Assembly: GCA_021738485.1 (NCBI GenBank)
Contig: JAIPBX010000020.1
Coordinates: forward strand, 1 to 36,288
DNA from: Bacteroidales bacterium
GTDB taxonomy: Bacteria > Bacteroidota > Bacteroidia > Bacteroidales > JAIPAH01
Length of the DNA: 36,288 nt
Direction: 5' to 3'
In this document: positions 8,495 to 16,345 of the stretch, piece by piece
Position numbering within the stretch: the first letter of the stretch is position 1
Layout of the letters: every line of letters starts with the position of its first letter
Program-made: the position numbers and the translations under genes
Notes under the pieces: model-generated
Databases searched by the model: none
Told to the model about the DNA's origin: nothing
The model's input: the letters and a program-made list of their open reading frames with translations, nothing else

Positions 8495-8791
8495 TCCGGG
8501 TGAATCGTTTTTGCCGGAAGAATTATTATCTCTTTTTTGATAGGGAACATTTTCCTCTTCACTGATTTGTTGAATTAATTCTTCAAGGTCGATTTGTTTG
8601 GAAGATATCCCGGATTGGTTTTTGCCCTGGTTCGGAGGCTGTTGTCCGTTAAGAGCGTGACGGATAGAGTCTTTTATAAACATTACCGGTGTTGTATTTA
8701 TAGCCCTGCAATAAGTCTCCAGCGACTTTCGCTGCCGGTCGGTTAATTTAAAGGTGATTTTCCGGTATTTGGTTTTTTTCCTTTTTGACAT
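8489..8791 (-). CDS. Small basic protein, possibly ribbon-helix-helix type, unknown function
   Basis: A protein of 100 residues. The first 50 are basic and patterned as a strand followed by two helices ([20 protein letters not shown], then [16 protein letters not shown]). This resembles a ribbon-helix-helix DNA-binding fold, but I cannot confirm it. The second half is glutamine-, serine- and acid-rich and probably disordered. It starts 9 nt after the stop of the phosphoglucosamine-mutase-type gene and is almost certainly co-transcribed with it. Its stop overlaps recR by 6 bp tail to tail. I do not recognise a named family. Confidence 0.75.
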   Translation of the reverse strand: MSKRKKTKYRKITFKLTDRQRKSLETYCRAINTTPVMFIKDSIRHALNGQQPPNQGKNQSGISSKQIDLEELIQQISEEENVPYQKRDNNSSGKNDSPGL

Positions 8792-8800
8792 TATTTCTCC

Positions 8801-10195
8801 TTATTCGCCCGCAACAGTCTCGATATCTTTTATGATCAAATTCGCCAATTCTTCCGATTCTTCTTTGGTAGCGCTTTCACTATATATACGAATGATGGGC
8901 TCGGTATTCGATTTCCGCAGATGCACCCATTTCTCTCCAAATTCAATTTTCACACCATCCTCTGTATTAATAGGATACTCGTTTTCATATTTTTCCCTTA
9001 TCCGCTTCAGGATGTTATCTATATCCATGTCCGGGGTAAGTTCTTTTTTATTTTTGGAAAGCACATAATCCGGGTAAGTATTGCGCAACTCACTGACTTT
9101 CATCTCACTTTTAACCAGGTGAGAAAGAAACAAGGCTATCCCCACCAGGGCATCCCTGCCGTAGTGCAATGCGGGATAAATAACGCCTCCGTTGCCTTCC
9201 CCGCCAATGACAGCATTCTTTGCTTTCATTTTATCCACAACATTCACTTCCCCAACTGCCGAAGCGTAATGAGTACCTCCGTGTTTTTTTGTAACATCGC
9301 GTAGAGCCTGCGTAGAGGACATGTTTGACACCGTGTCTCCCTTTTTGTTTTTCAGTACATAATCTGCCACAGCTACTAAAGTGTATTCCTCGCCAAACAT
9401 AGAACCGTCTTCTGCAAGAATTGCCAGCCTGTCAACATCGGGATCCACCACAAATCCAACATCGGCCTGATTTTCGCGGATTTTGGAGGATAAATCCTTC
9501 ACATTCTCCGGTAATGGTTCGGGGTTATGGGGAAAATCGCCGGTAGGTTCACAGTAAAGCGGTAATACCGTCTCTACGCCCAATTTCTTTAGCAAAAGCG
9601 GGATAGCTATCCCGCCGGTAGAATTCACCGCATCCACAGCCACTGTCAGCTGCGCCTTTTTGATTGCTTCCACATCGACCAGGGGCAGTTCAAGAATCTG
9701 GTTTATATGTTTATCTATCATCCGCGATATTTCGGTAATTCTTCCCAGCCCATCGAAAGAAGCATATTCATACCCCTGTTCCTCAGCAATATCTAGTACC
9801 CTGTGGCCTTCTTTATCCGAAATAAATTCCCCTTTATGATTCAAAAGTTTTAAAGCATTCCATTGGGCGGGATTATGACTTGCAGTTATGATTATTCCTC
9901 CGTCCGCTTTCATTTCGGTGACGGCCATTTCAACGGTAGGTGTAGTGGATAAACCCACATCCATGACATCCACCCCCATTCCCATCAATGTTCCGGCTAC
10001 CAAATGGTTAACCATATCGCCGGAAACCCTCGCATCACGTCCAACCACAAATCGATAGTGGTTACCGGAACGTTGTTCCCTTATAAAGGTTGCAAAGGCG
10101 GCCGTGAACTTTACGATGTCAATAGGTGTGAGGTTCTCTGAAGGCTTTCCTCCAATCGTTCCCCTGATACCGGAAATTGATTTGATAAGCGTCAT
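8801..10195 (-). CDS. glmM: Phosphoglucosamine mutase-type phosphohexomutase
   Basis: A 464-residue alpha-D-phosphohexomutase with all four domains. The catalytic serine is Ser106 in IITASHNP. The magnesium loop is DPDVDR at 251-256. The sugar-specificity loop is GGEGNGG at 331-337, and the phosphate-binding loop is RKSNTEPIIRIY at 427-438. In Bacteroidota this type is annotated as GlmM, which converts glucosamine-6-phosphate to glucosamine-1-phosphate for peptidoglycan and lipopolysaccharide. The sugar loop differs from the classic GlmM (GEQSGH) and PMM/PGM (GEMSGH) forms, so mannose or glucose phosphates as substrates cannot be excluded. A TAAATTTG -7 element lies 22 nt upstream. The small basic protein gene follows after 9 nt. 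Confidence 0.88.
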   Translation of the reverse strand: MTLIKSISGIRGTIGGKPSENLTPIDIVKFTAAFATFIREQRSGNHYRFVVGRDARVSGDMVNHLVAGTLMGMGVDVMDVGLSTTPTVEMAVTEMKADGGIIITASHNPAQWNALKLLNHKGEFISDKEGHRVLDIAEEQGYEYASFDGLGRITEISRMIDKHINQILELPLVDVEAIKKAQLTVAVDAVNSTGGIAIPLLLKKLGVETVLPLYCEPTGDFPHNPEPLPENVKDLSSKIRENQADVGFVVDPDVDRLAILAEDGSMFGEEYTLVAVADYVLKNKKGDTVSNMSSTQALRDVTKKHGGTHYASAVGEVNVVDKMKAKNAVIGGEGNGGVIYPALHYGRDALVGIALFLSHLVKSEMKVSELRNTYPDYVLSKNKKELTPDMDIDNILKRIREKYENEYPINTEDGVKIEFGEKWVHLRKSNTEPIIRIYSESATKEESEELANLIIKDIETVAGE

Positions 10196-10217
10196 GTATG
10201 ATTATTTTTGTTCCTCA

Positions 10218-10225
10218 CAAATTTA
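10218..10225 (-). promoter_or_regulatory. Candidate -7 element of glmM
   Basis: On the minus strand this reads TAAATTTG, matching TAnnTTTG, 22 nt upstream of the glmM start codon. A -33 TTTG box is not evident. Confidence 0.45.
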
Positions 10226-10231
10226 GAAATT

Positions 10232-10310
10232 ATTGATTGATCGCGCTTTGAAATACTGTGATGTTAAAAAATAATCCTGTGTCTGTATAAAAATCTATCT
10301 ATCAATCAAT
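10232..10310. repeat. 10-bp inverted repeat in the glmM/TPR intergenic region
   Basis: ATTGATTGAT at 10232-10241 and its exact reverse complement ATCAATCAAT at 10301-10310 are separated by 59 nt. They lie between two divergent promoters. Six T residues follow the right arm. It could be an operator pair or chance in AT-rich DNA. Confidence 0.35.
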
Positions 10311-10424
10311 TTTTTCTAAAGGCACTGTTAATAACAAAAGTTTCATAACTTATACGCTGAATGGTGTAAAATGAAATTAAAATTAAACTATTTTAGTGAA
10401 ATCGGCAGATGGATATAAAATTAC

Positions 10425-10432
10425 TAAATTTG
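10425..10432 (+). promoter_or_regulatory. Candidate -7 element of the TPR-comA-DUF368-aroE operon
   Basis: TAAATTTG matches TAnnTTTG, 25 nt upstream of the TPR gene start. A purine-rich GGAG at 10443-10446 may aid ribosome binding. The -33 box is not clear. Confidence 0.45.
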
Positions 10433-10457
10433 CAAATGCATAGGAGAAAAAAAGGCG

Positions 10458-11879
10458 ATGAAAAAAGATAACAACGCATTTGATGATGAGGATAGGCTGA
10501 AAAGCCTTGTGAGCCGATTTGAAAACATGATTAAAGAAAATCAGAATTTCTTTTTCGATGTGGAAGATTTTGAGGAAATTATTGACTATTACATCAGCCG
10601 TTCAGACAAAAAGAAAACGGAATACGCTATTACGGAAGCCTTGAATCAGCATCCAAATCACAGTGTTTTTCTACTTAAAAAAGCCCAGCATTTGATTTCG
10701 GTGGACAAAACCACAGAAGCTCTGCAGCTTCTGGGAGACCTTGAAAAGATTGACCCCTACAATACAGAAGTCTATATGATTAAAGGAGCTGTTTACAGCC
10801 AGCTCAATAAATTTGAAAAGGCTATTGAGGCTTACAAACAATCCCTGATCGACGACAGCAACAGTTCTGAAGTATATACCAACATAGCTTTCGAATACGA
10901 AAACCTGGGAAAGTACGAACAGGCTATCAATTACCTCAAGCTTGCTTTGGAAAGAGATCTGGATGATTATGGGTTGTTATACGAACTTTCATTTTGTTAT
11001 GAAATTATCGGGAGACAAGAATCCGGGCTCAACTTTTTCCTGGATTTTCTAGATGAGTATCCCTATTCAAAAGAAGGCTGGTATAACCTTGGCATGCTTT
11101 ATAGCTCCCTGGAGCTATACGAAAAAGCCATTCAATCATACGAATATGCGCTGGCCATTGATGAACATTTCCTGTCGGTAATTTTGAGCAAGGCTCACAG
11201 CCTTAGTTCAATGGGTGAAAACCGGCAAGCTATTCACACCTATAAAGAAGCGTTGAAACTGGACAAGCATGATGCTTCCACATATTATCTGATCGGCGAA
11301 AATTATTCTAATCTTTATGAATATCCCAAAGCCATTGAATACTATAAGAAATGCCTTAAGCTGGATGATAAACATTCGGACGCATGGATCGGGATAGGTA
11401 TAGCAAAAAATGAACTTAACAAACCGGAAGCGGCCACGAAATATATCCGCAAGGCGGTACAGTTGGAGCCTTATAATTCGGATTTCTGGTCGATGCTGGC
11501 TTTCACCGAATCACGCGCCGGTAATACCGAAAGAGCCATCAGCTCATATGAAAAGACGCTGCAGCTTGACGAAAGTCAGCCATCTATCTGGATTGAGTAT
11601 GCCGATCTTTTGGTGGATAACGAACAAATACATAAAGCTTCGGAAGTGATTGAGCGGGCCGAAATATTGCACCCGGAAGATGACGCCCTCAAATACAGGC
11701 ACTCAGCCTATCTGATGCTACTGGGTAAGAAAAAAGAAGCAATGACCATATTAGAAAGAGCGCTTAAAATAAATCCGGGAAATTATGACTATTTCCTGAA
11801 CTACGATGATTCCTTACGCATTAGCGAGGATGCACTCAACCTTATTGAAGCATATATTGAAAAACAAAACAAATTTTAA
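10458..11879 (+). CDS. TPR-repeat protein
   Basis: A protein of 473 residues with no signal peptide. It is built almost wholly of tetratricopeptide repeats, about eleven 34-residue units from residue 60 to 450. Typical units are AYSQLNKFEKAIEAYKQSLIDD, AFEYENLGKYEQAINYLKLALERD and LGMLYSSLELYEKAIQSYEYALAID. The first 55 residues are acidic (DNNAFDDEDRLKSLVSRFENM). TPR solenoids bind other proteins; no catalytic domain is present. It heads an operon: the phosphosulfolactate synthase gene begins 12 nt after its stop. Its partner in the cell cannot be read from the sequence. Confidence 0.93.
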   Translation: MKKDNNAFDDEDRLKSLVSRFENMIKENQNFFFDVEDFEEIIDYYISRSDKKKTEYAITEALNQHPNHSVFLLKKAQHLISVDKTTEALQLLGDLEKIDPYNTEVYMIKGAVYSQLNKFEKAIEAYKQSLIDDSNSSEVYTNIAFEYENLGKYEQAINYLKLALERDLDDYGLLYELSFCYEIIGRQESGLNFFLDFLDEYPYSKEGWYNLGMLYSSLELYEKAIQSYEYALAIDEHFLSVILSKAHSLSSMGENRQAIHTYKEALKLDKHDASTYYLIGENYSNLYEYPKAIEYYKKCLKLDDKHSDAWIGIGIAKNELNKPEAATKYIRKAVQLEPYNSDFWSMLAFTESRAGNTERAISSYEKTLQLDESQPSIWIEYADLLVDNEQIHKASEVIERAEILHPEDDALKYRHSAYLMLLGKKKEAMTILERALKINPGNYDYFLNYDDSLRISEDALNLIEAYIEKQNKF

Positions 11880-11891
11880 AAAAAGCTCCAT

Positions 11892-12680
11892 ATGAATTAC
11901 ACTTTACCTTTTTTACCGGAGCGGGAGAGCAAACCCCGTACGAAGGGTATCGCAATGATCATGGATAAAGGCCTGGCGGTTGAAGAAGCAAGAAACCTTA
12001 TCGCCTCGGCCGGACACCTGGTTGATTTTGTTAAACTCGGTTTTGGCACTTCTATCGCAACCAATGGGTTGCGGGAAAAAATCAATCTCTACCGCGAATC
12101 CGGGATATCCGTCTATATGGGAGGCACCCTGTTTGAAGCCTTCCTGGTCCGCGATATGTTCGATGAATACCGGGAATTGTTGAAAAAATATGATATCGCT
12201 GCCGTAGAAGTGAGCGATGGATCGATCCGAATTGACCATCAGTTAAAGTGTGATTATATCAGTAAATTGGCTGAGGAATTTTATGTGCTCTCAGAAGTAG
12301 GCTCGAAAAATGCCGGTGTAGAACTGAAAGACAATGAATGGATCAACCAGATGAAAACCGAACTGGAAGCGGGTTCCGGCCTGGTGATTGCTGAAGCTCG
12401 CGAGAGTGGAACGGTAGGGATCTACAATAAAGACGGTTCCGCCAACACAAAATTGATTGATGAAATCCACAATCATATTCCCCATCATAAAATATTGTGG
12501 GAAGCACCGAAAAAATCCCAACAGGCTTGGTTTATACGGCATTTTGGACCACAGGTAAATCTGGGTAATATTGCCCCCACGGAGATTGTGGCTCTGGAAA
12601 CATTACGATTAGGGCTGCGGGGAGATACCTTCTTTGAGTTTCTCTCGGAAGAAAAGGTAGGGAAATATAAGCTTGATTAA
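11892..12680 (+). CDS. comA: Phosphosulfolactate synthase (ComA family)
   Basis: A 262-residue (beta/alpha)8-barrel protein. It has the family's ordered motifs: AMIMDKGL, LVDFVKLGFGTS at about 43-54, VYMGGTLFEAF, AVEVSDGSI, VLSEVGSKN, VIAEARESG, ILWEAPKKSQQ and VNLGNIAP. ComA adds sulfite to phosphoenolpyruvate to give phosphosulfolactate, the first step of coenzyme M synthesis in methanogens. Bacteroidota do not make coenzyme M, and no comB or comC homologue is visible here, so the sulfonate may feed another product such as sulfolactate or sulfonolipids (inference). It lies in an operon 12 nt after the TPR gene and 32 nt before the DUF368 gene. Confidence 0.9.
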   Translation: MNYTLPFLPERESKPRTKGIAMIMDKGLAVEEARNLIASAGHLVDFVKLGFGTSIATNGLREKINLYRESGISVYMGGTLFEAFLVRDMFDEYRELLKKYDIAAVEVSDGSIRIDHQLKCDYISKLAEEFYVLSEVGSKNAGVELKDNEWINQMKTELEAGSGLVIAEARESGTVGIYNKDGSANTKLIDEIHNHIPHHKILWEAPKKSQQAWFIRHFGPQVNLGNIAPTEIVALETLRLGLRGDTFFEFLSEEKVGKYKLD

Positions 12681-12712
12681 ATATTCCTCCGGTAAAAGGT
12701 CCCGCTAAAAAC

Positions 12713-13651
12713 ATGAACAAACGTAAACCAAAAGACTATGTACTCCTTATGCTCAAAGGTATGGGCATGGGGGGTGCCGATGTGGTGCCCGGAGTATCGG
12801 GAGGAACGATTGCTTTCATCACTGAAATATACGAAGAACTGGTAAATTCCCTGAAATCCATTAAACCTTCTGCCGTAAAAAAAATATTCTCAGAGGGGTT
12901 GATAAGCTTTTGGAACATCATTAACGGGAACTTTTTAATGGCCGTATTTGCCGGTATACTTATCAGTGTTTTTTCACTGGCCCATCTCCTTGAAACATGG
13001 CTGGAAGAGGAGCCCATTTTTGTATGGTCCTTTTTCTTCGGATTAATTCTGGCATCGGCGTTTTATGTGGCCCGGAAAATAAAAGACTGGAACTGGAGAA
13101 AAATTTTGGCCCTGGTTTTGGGAATATTTGCCGCATACATGATTACAAACCTCACACCGGCCCAAACCACTGAAGCTTATTGGTTTGTTTTTCTATCCGG
13201 GGCTCTGGCCATTTGCGCAATGATATTACCCGGGATATCAGGAGCCTTTATCCTCCTTCTGTTAGGAAAATACCAGTTCATCCTGGGGGCTATCAGTGAC
13301 TTAAATTTGGTGATCTTAGGAATTTTTGCTGTAGGAGCCTTTATTGGGCTTATCAGCTTCTCCAACCTGCTATCGTGGTTGCTTAGAAAATTTCATGATA
13401 TCACCATCGCCACGCTGGCGGGCTTTATGGTCGGCTCACTATTCAAAGTGTGGCCGTGGAAGGAAACGGTAAGCACTTTTGTGGATCGCCACGGAGAAAC
13501 CCAACCGTTGGTGCAGAATAACGTACTACCCTCCTATTTCGAGACTGTTACGGGAGATGATTCCCAGTTGTTGTTTGCCATACTCTTTGCATTGGCCGGT
13601 ATCCTGATTATTTTGTCAATGGAAGTGCTGACAAAAACCAAAAAACTATGA
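12713..13651 (+). CDS. DUF368 membrane protein, undecaprenyl-phosphate translocase family
   Basis: A 312-residue membrane protein with about eight hydrophobic segments. It shows the family's two related signatures: GMGMGGADVVPGVSGGTIAFI near residues 17-37 and AICAMILPGISGAFILLLLGKY in the middle. These paired PGxSG motifs sit in an internal inverted repeat. DUF368 proteins (PopT) have been shown to return undecaprenyl phosphate across the inner membrane for reuse in cell-wall synthesis. The stop codon overlaps the aroE start in ATGA, so translation of the two is probably coupled. The start ATG at 12713 is supported by a basic N-terminus (NKRKPKDY). Confidence 0.92.
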   Translation: MNKRKPKDYVLLMLKGMGMGGADVVPGVSGGTIAFITEIYEELVNSLKSIKPSAVKKIFSEGLISFWNIINGNFLMAVFAGILISVFSLAHLLETWLEEEPIFVWSFFFGLILASAFYVARKIKDWNWRKILALVLGIFAAYMITNLTPAQTTEAYWFVFLSGALAICAMILPGISGAFILLLLGKYQFILGAISDLNLVILGIFAVGAFIGLISFSNLLSWLLRKFHDITIATLAGFMVGSLFKVWPWKETVSTFVDRHGETQPLVQNNVLPSYFETVTGDDSQLLFAILFALAGILIILSMEVLTKTKKL

Positions 13652-14406
13652 CACGGCGATTCGGTTTAGTAGGCTATCCATTAACGCATTCTTTTTCACC
13701 GGATTATTTTTCCAAAAAATTTAAAAAAGAAAATATAGATGCCACTTATGAGCTATACCCTCTAAAGCGGATAGACCTTCTGCCCGGTTTACTGCAAAAA
13801 AACCCATCCCTGGAAGGACTCAATGTGACTATCCCCTTTAAGGAAGCTGTAATCAGATATGTGGATGACATAAGCAGGGAAGCCTATGAATCAGGAGCGG
13901 TCAACACCCTGAAAATTACCGGAAAAACACCAAAAATACATTTAAAAGGTTTTAATACCGATGTTTACGGTTTCCGGGAATCATTACAAAATTTTATTGC
14001 AGGACGCAAAGCCCTCAAAGCATTGGTTCTGGGAAGCGGAGGCGCTTCTGCGGCGGTTGCCTGGGTTTTAGAACAATTGGGAATCGCCTGGCACATCGTG
14101 TCCCGATCGCCAAAACCAGGCATGTATGCCTATGAGGATTTGAACAAAGCGATTATGCAAGAGCATCTTTTAATCATTAACACGACTCCCCTGGGAATGT
14201 CACCGGCTACCGACAAACAACCTCCTATACCTTACCAGCATCTTACAAAAAGACATTTGTGTTATGACTTGATTTATAACCCCTCAAAAACATCATTTTT
14301 AGTCTCCGGTGAAAAAAAAGGAGCTGCTATCAAGAACGGATTGGAGATGCTGCAACTGCAAGCAGAGAAATCATGGGAAATCTGGAATGAAAAATTAAAT
14401 CCGTAG
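13648..14406 (+). CDS. aroE: Shikimate dehydrogenase AroE
   Basis: A 252-residue enzyme that reduces 3-dehydroshikimate to shikimate with NADPH in aromatic amino acid synthesis. Shikimate contacts Ser15 and Ser17 are in GYPLTHSFSP. The catalytic Lys65 is in NVTIPFKEAV, Asn86 is in SGAVNTL and Asp105 is in GFNTDVYGF. The NADP-binding glycine loop is GSGGAS at 129-134. Other family marks are INTTPLGMSP, YDLIYNPSKTSFL and NGLEMLQLQA. It is slightly short compared with E. coli AroE (272) but has all functional residues. It is the last gene of the operon and overlaps DUF368 by 4 bp. No clear terminator follows. Confidence 0.96.
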   Translation: MTRRFGLVGYPLTHSFSPDYFSKKFKKENIDATYELYPLKRIDLLPGLLQKNPSLEGLNVTIPFKEAVIRYVDDISREAYESGAVNTLKITGKTPKIHLKGFNTDVYGFRESLQNFIAGRKALKALVLGSGGASAAVAWVLEQLGIAWHIVSRSPKPGMYAYEDLNKAIMQEHLLIINTTPLGMSPATDKQPPIPYQHLTKRHLCYDLIYNPSKTSFLVSGEKKGAAIKNGLEMLQLQAEKSWEIWNEKLNP

Positions 14407-14523
14407 AAGATAAAATCGGCGAAGTAAAGAAATAGAGCATCAAAACTTCACGCTATGATTCTACATAAGGATTGGTTTGAAGAAAAATGATCTATCATTG
14501 TCATTAAAACAGGCTGTGCCCTT

Positions 14524-14976
14524 CTATCGCAGGTATTGCGGTTCATTTTTCCATGTAAGATCTTTTTCTTTGCTTTCCAGATTTATTCTCAGGTTACTGT
14601 CCGCTGTAACAGATACCTCACAATCGTATAATTTTCCGCGATTATAATCATAATAGCGGCCTTCATCCCATACTTTATCACCGTCATATTCCAAATCAAG
14701 CAGCAGCCTGGTACCCATAAGCGGGCTATTCTTTTTTTTAGGATCGGGATTCCTAAAATCAAGTTTCTTCTTTCCTTCTCTTGTTAAAGGACGCTTCAAA
14801 TCAGTAATTTTCCCGTAATATTTCCCTTCTTCTTTATAAACCTCTACGGTAGCTTTTCTTCCCTTGGTATACCAGGTTCCGACAATATCATCCTGATGTC
14901 CGTCGTTTGGATTTCCGCACGAAAACAGCATGGTAGTCAGGAAGGCACTAATGAATAAAACAGTAATCTTTTGCAT
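14524..14976 (-). CDS. DUF2147 lipoprotein
   Basis: The frame is open from a further-upstream ATG at 15018, but the ATG at 14976 gives a proper lipoprotein signal (MQKITVLFISAFLTTMLFSC, lipid-modified Cys20). It also lies downstream of the candidate -7 element, so I chose it. The protein has 150 residues. The mature domain has the DUF2147 pattern: GTWYTKGRKATVEVYKEEGKYYGKI, a lysine-rich segment, then DKVWDEGRYYDYNRGKLYDCEV and a closing LTWKNEPQ-like end. The family forms a small lipocalin-like beta barrel of unknown function. It is divergent from the Nramp/Znu operon. Confidence 0.85.
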   Translation of the reverse strand: MQKITVLFISAFLTTMLFSCGNPNDGHQDDIVGTWYTKGRKATVEVYKEEGKYYGKITDLKRPLTREGKKKLDFRNPDPKKKNSPLMGTRLLLDLEYDGDKVWDEGRYYDYNRGKLYDCEVSVTADSNLRINLESKEKDLTWKNEPQYLR

Positions 14977-14993
14977 TGTTATAAATTTTAGGG

Positions 14994-15001
14994 CAAATAT
15001 A
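14994..15001 (-). promoter_or_regulatory. Candidate -7 element of the DUF2147 gene
   Basis: On the minus strand this reads TATATTTG, matching TAnnTTTG, 17 nt before the chosen start. A weak TTTC lies 18 nt further upstream at the -33 position. Confidence 0.45.
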
Positions 15002-15047
15002 TAAAAAGACAGGTTCATTGAAATCCGATAAATTCATGTTAGCAAGC

Positions 15048-15078
15048 TTTGCTTTGCCAAAGATTCGGGCTACATTTG
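15048..15078 (+). promoter_or_regulatory. Bacteroidota-type promoter of the Nramp/metal ABC operon
   Basis: TTTG at 15048-15051, a 19-nt spacer, then TACATTTG at 15071-15078. This is a full match to the TTTG/N19/TAnnTTTG consensus of the Bacteroidota primary sigma factor. The start codon follows 20 nt after the -7 box, giving a short leader. Confidence 0.72.
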
Positions 15079-15098
15079 TTTGAAGAAACACAAATCCG

Positions 15099-16343
15099 AT
15101 GCAAACAAAAAAGATTTTTCAAGCCCTTGGCCCCGGACTTTTGTATGCCAGTGCAGCCATAGGCGTATCGCATCTCGTTCAATCCACGCGGGCAGGAGCA
15201 GACTTTGGTTTTGACCTGCTCATCTTTCTCCTTATCGCGAATGTCTTAAAGTACCCGTTTTTCGAATTTGCTCCCAGGTATGCGGGCGCAACCGGTCAAA
15301 GTCTTCTCAAAGGCTATGAAAAAATCGGAGGCTGGGCGATGCATGTTTTTACGGCTATTACGGTGTTAACCATGTTTGCCATCGTAGCCGCCGTAACAAT
15401 GGTAACGGCCGGACTGGTGGGATATGTCTTCAAACTGGCCCTCAGCCCGGTATATATCAGCGGCATAATCTTAGTAGTCGCTGCCTCCATCATGATTATC
15501 GGTAAATATAAGCTGCTTGATACGGTAGTTAAGTATATTGTTGTCATTTTAACTGTATCCACCATTTTTGCCGTATTTTCCGCTCTCGGACCGGCTTCGG
15601 ATGAAGAAGTTTTGAAACAAAATTTCGATTTTGCCCAGCGGGGCCATATTCTTTTTCTGATTGCCTTTTTCGGATGGATGCCTGCTCCCATCGATATTTC
15701 GGTATGGCATAGCTTATGGTCGGAAGCCAAAAACAAAACCGTCAGTGAAAAGATTGCTATGAAAGGTGGTATGCTCGACTTCAAAATAGGCTATATCGGG
15801 ACGGCTATAATTGCTATTTTCTTTTTGACATTAGGAACTTTAGTAATGTATGGGTCTTCTGAAGAATTATCCGGTAAAGGGGTGTTGTTTTCCGAGCAAC
15901 TCGTTAGAATGTACACTTCTTCTATTGGTGAATGGACGTACCCCATCATAGCCATAGCGGGAATAGCCACTATGCTCAGCACAACACTGGCCGTTGTGGA
16001 TGCTTATCCGCGAGTATTATCGCCGCTCACAAAATATTATTTTCCCAAATTTTCCGGCAATCAGAATTCTTTGTATTGGAAGTGGATGGCAATAACTATT
16101 CTGGGTTCACTGATTCTCATGGGATACCTGTCAAATACCATGGCATTTATGGTTGATTTGGCTACCACGTTATCCTTTATCACAGCGCCTATTGTTGCCT
16201 TATTAAACCATAAAGCCGTAACCGGAAAAGATTTTCCTCAGAGATACAAGCCCGGGAAGGGTATGATTATTTATAGCTGGACAGGAATATTTATTTTAAG
16301 TATATTCAGCCTGTTTTACATTGTTTATGTTTTAATATTTTAA
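15099..16343 (+). CDS. Divergent Nramp (SLC11)-like membrane transporter
   Basis: A 414-residue protein with about 11 membrane segments. The start (FQALGPGLLYASAA, then STRAGADFGFDLL) aligns with the first helix of Nramp metal carriers (GPGFLVAVGYMDPGN, then GGSKFGYALL). However, the metal-binding DPGN is replaced by GVSH at 22-25. Helix 6 has GWMPAPIDISVWHS (192-205) in place of the usual MPHNLYLHS, so the conserved histidine after Met-Pro is lost. It is therefore a distant family member whose substrate may differ from manganese or iron. It heads an operon: the metal-binding lipoprotein gene begins 2 nt after its stop. A full consensus promoter lies upstream. Inner-membrane location is clear. 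Confidence 0.8.
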   Translation: MQTKKIFQALGPGLLYASAAIGVSHLVQSTRAGADFGFDLLIFLLIANVLKYPFFEFAPRYAGATGQSLLKGYEKIGGWAMHVFTAITVLTMFAIVAAVTMVTAGLVGYVFKLALSPVYISGIILVVAASIMIIGKYKLLDTVVKYIVVILTVSTIFAVFSALGPASDEEVLKQNFDFAQRGHILFLIAFFGWMPAPIDISVWHSLWSEAKNKTVSEKIAMKGGMLDFKIGYIGTAIIAIFFLTLGTLVMYGSSEELSGKGVLFSEQLVRMYTSSIGEWTYPIIAIAGIATMLSTTLAVVDAYPRVLSPLTKYYFPKFSGNQNSLYWKWMAITILGSLILMGYLSNTMAFMVDLATTLSFITAPIVALLNHKAVTGKDFPQRYKPGKGMIIYSWTGIFILSIFSLFYIVYVLIF

Positions 16344-16345
16344 AA

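Noticed and set aside
14977-15018. Upstream ATG at 15018 as the DUF2147 start
   Set aside because: It would place 14 residues before a perfect lipoprotein signal and lie upstream of the candidate -7 element.
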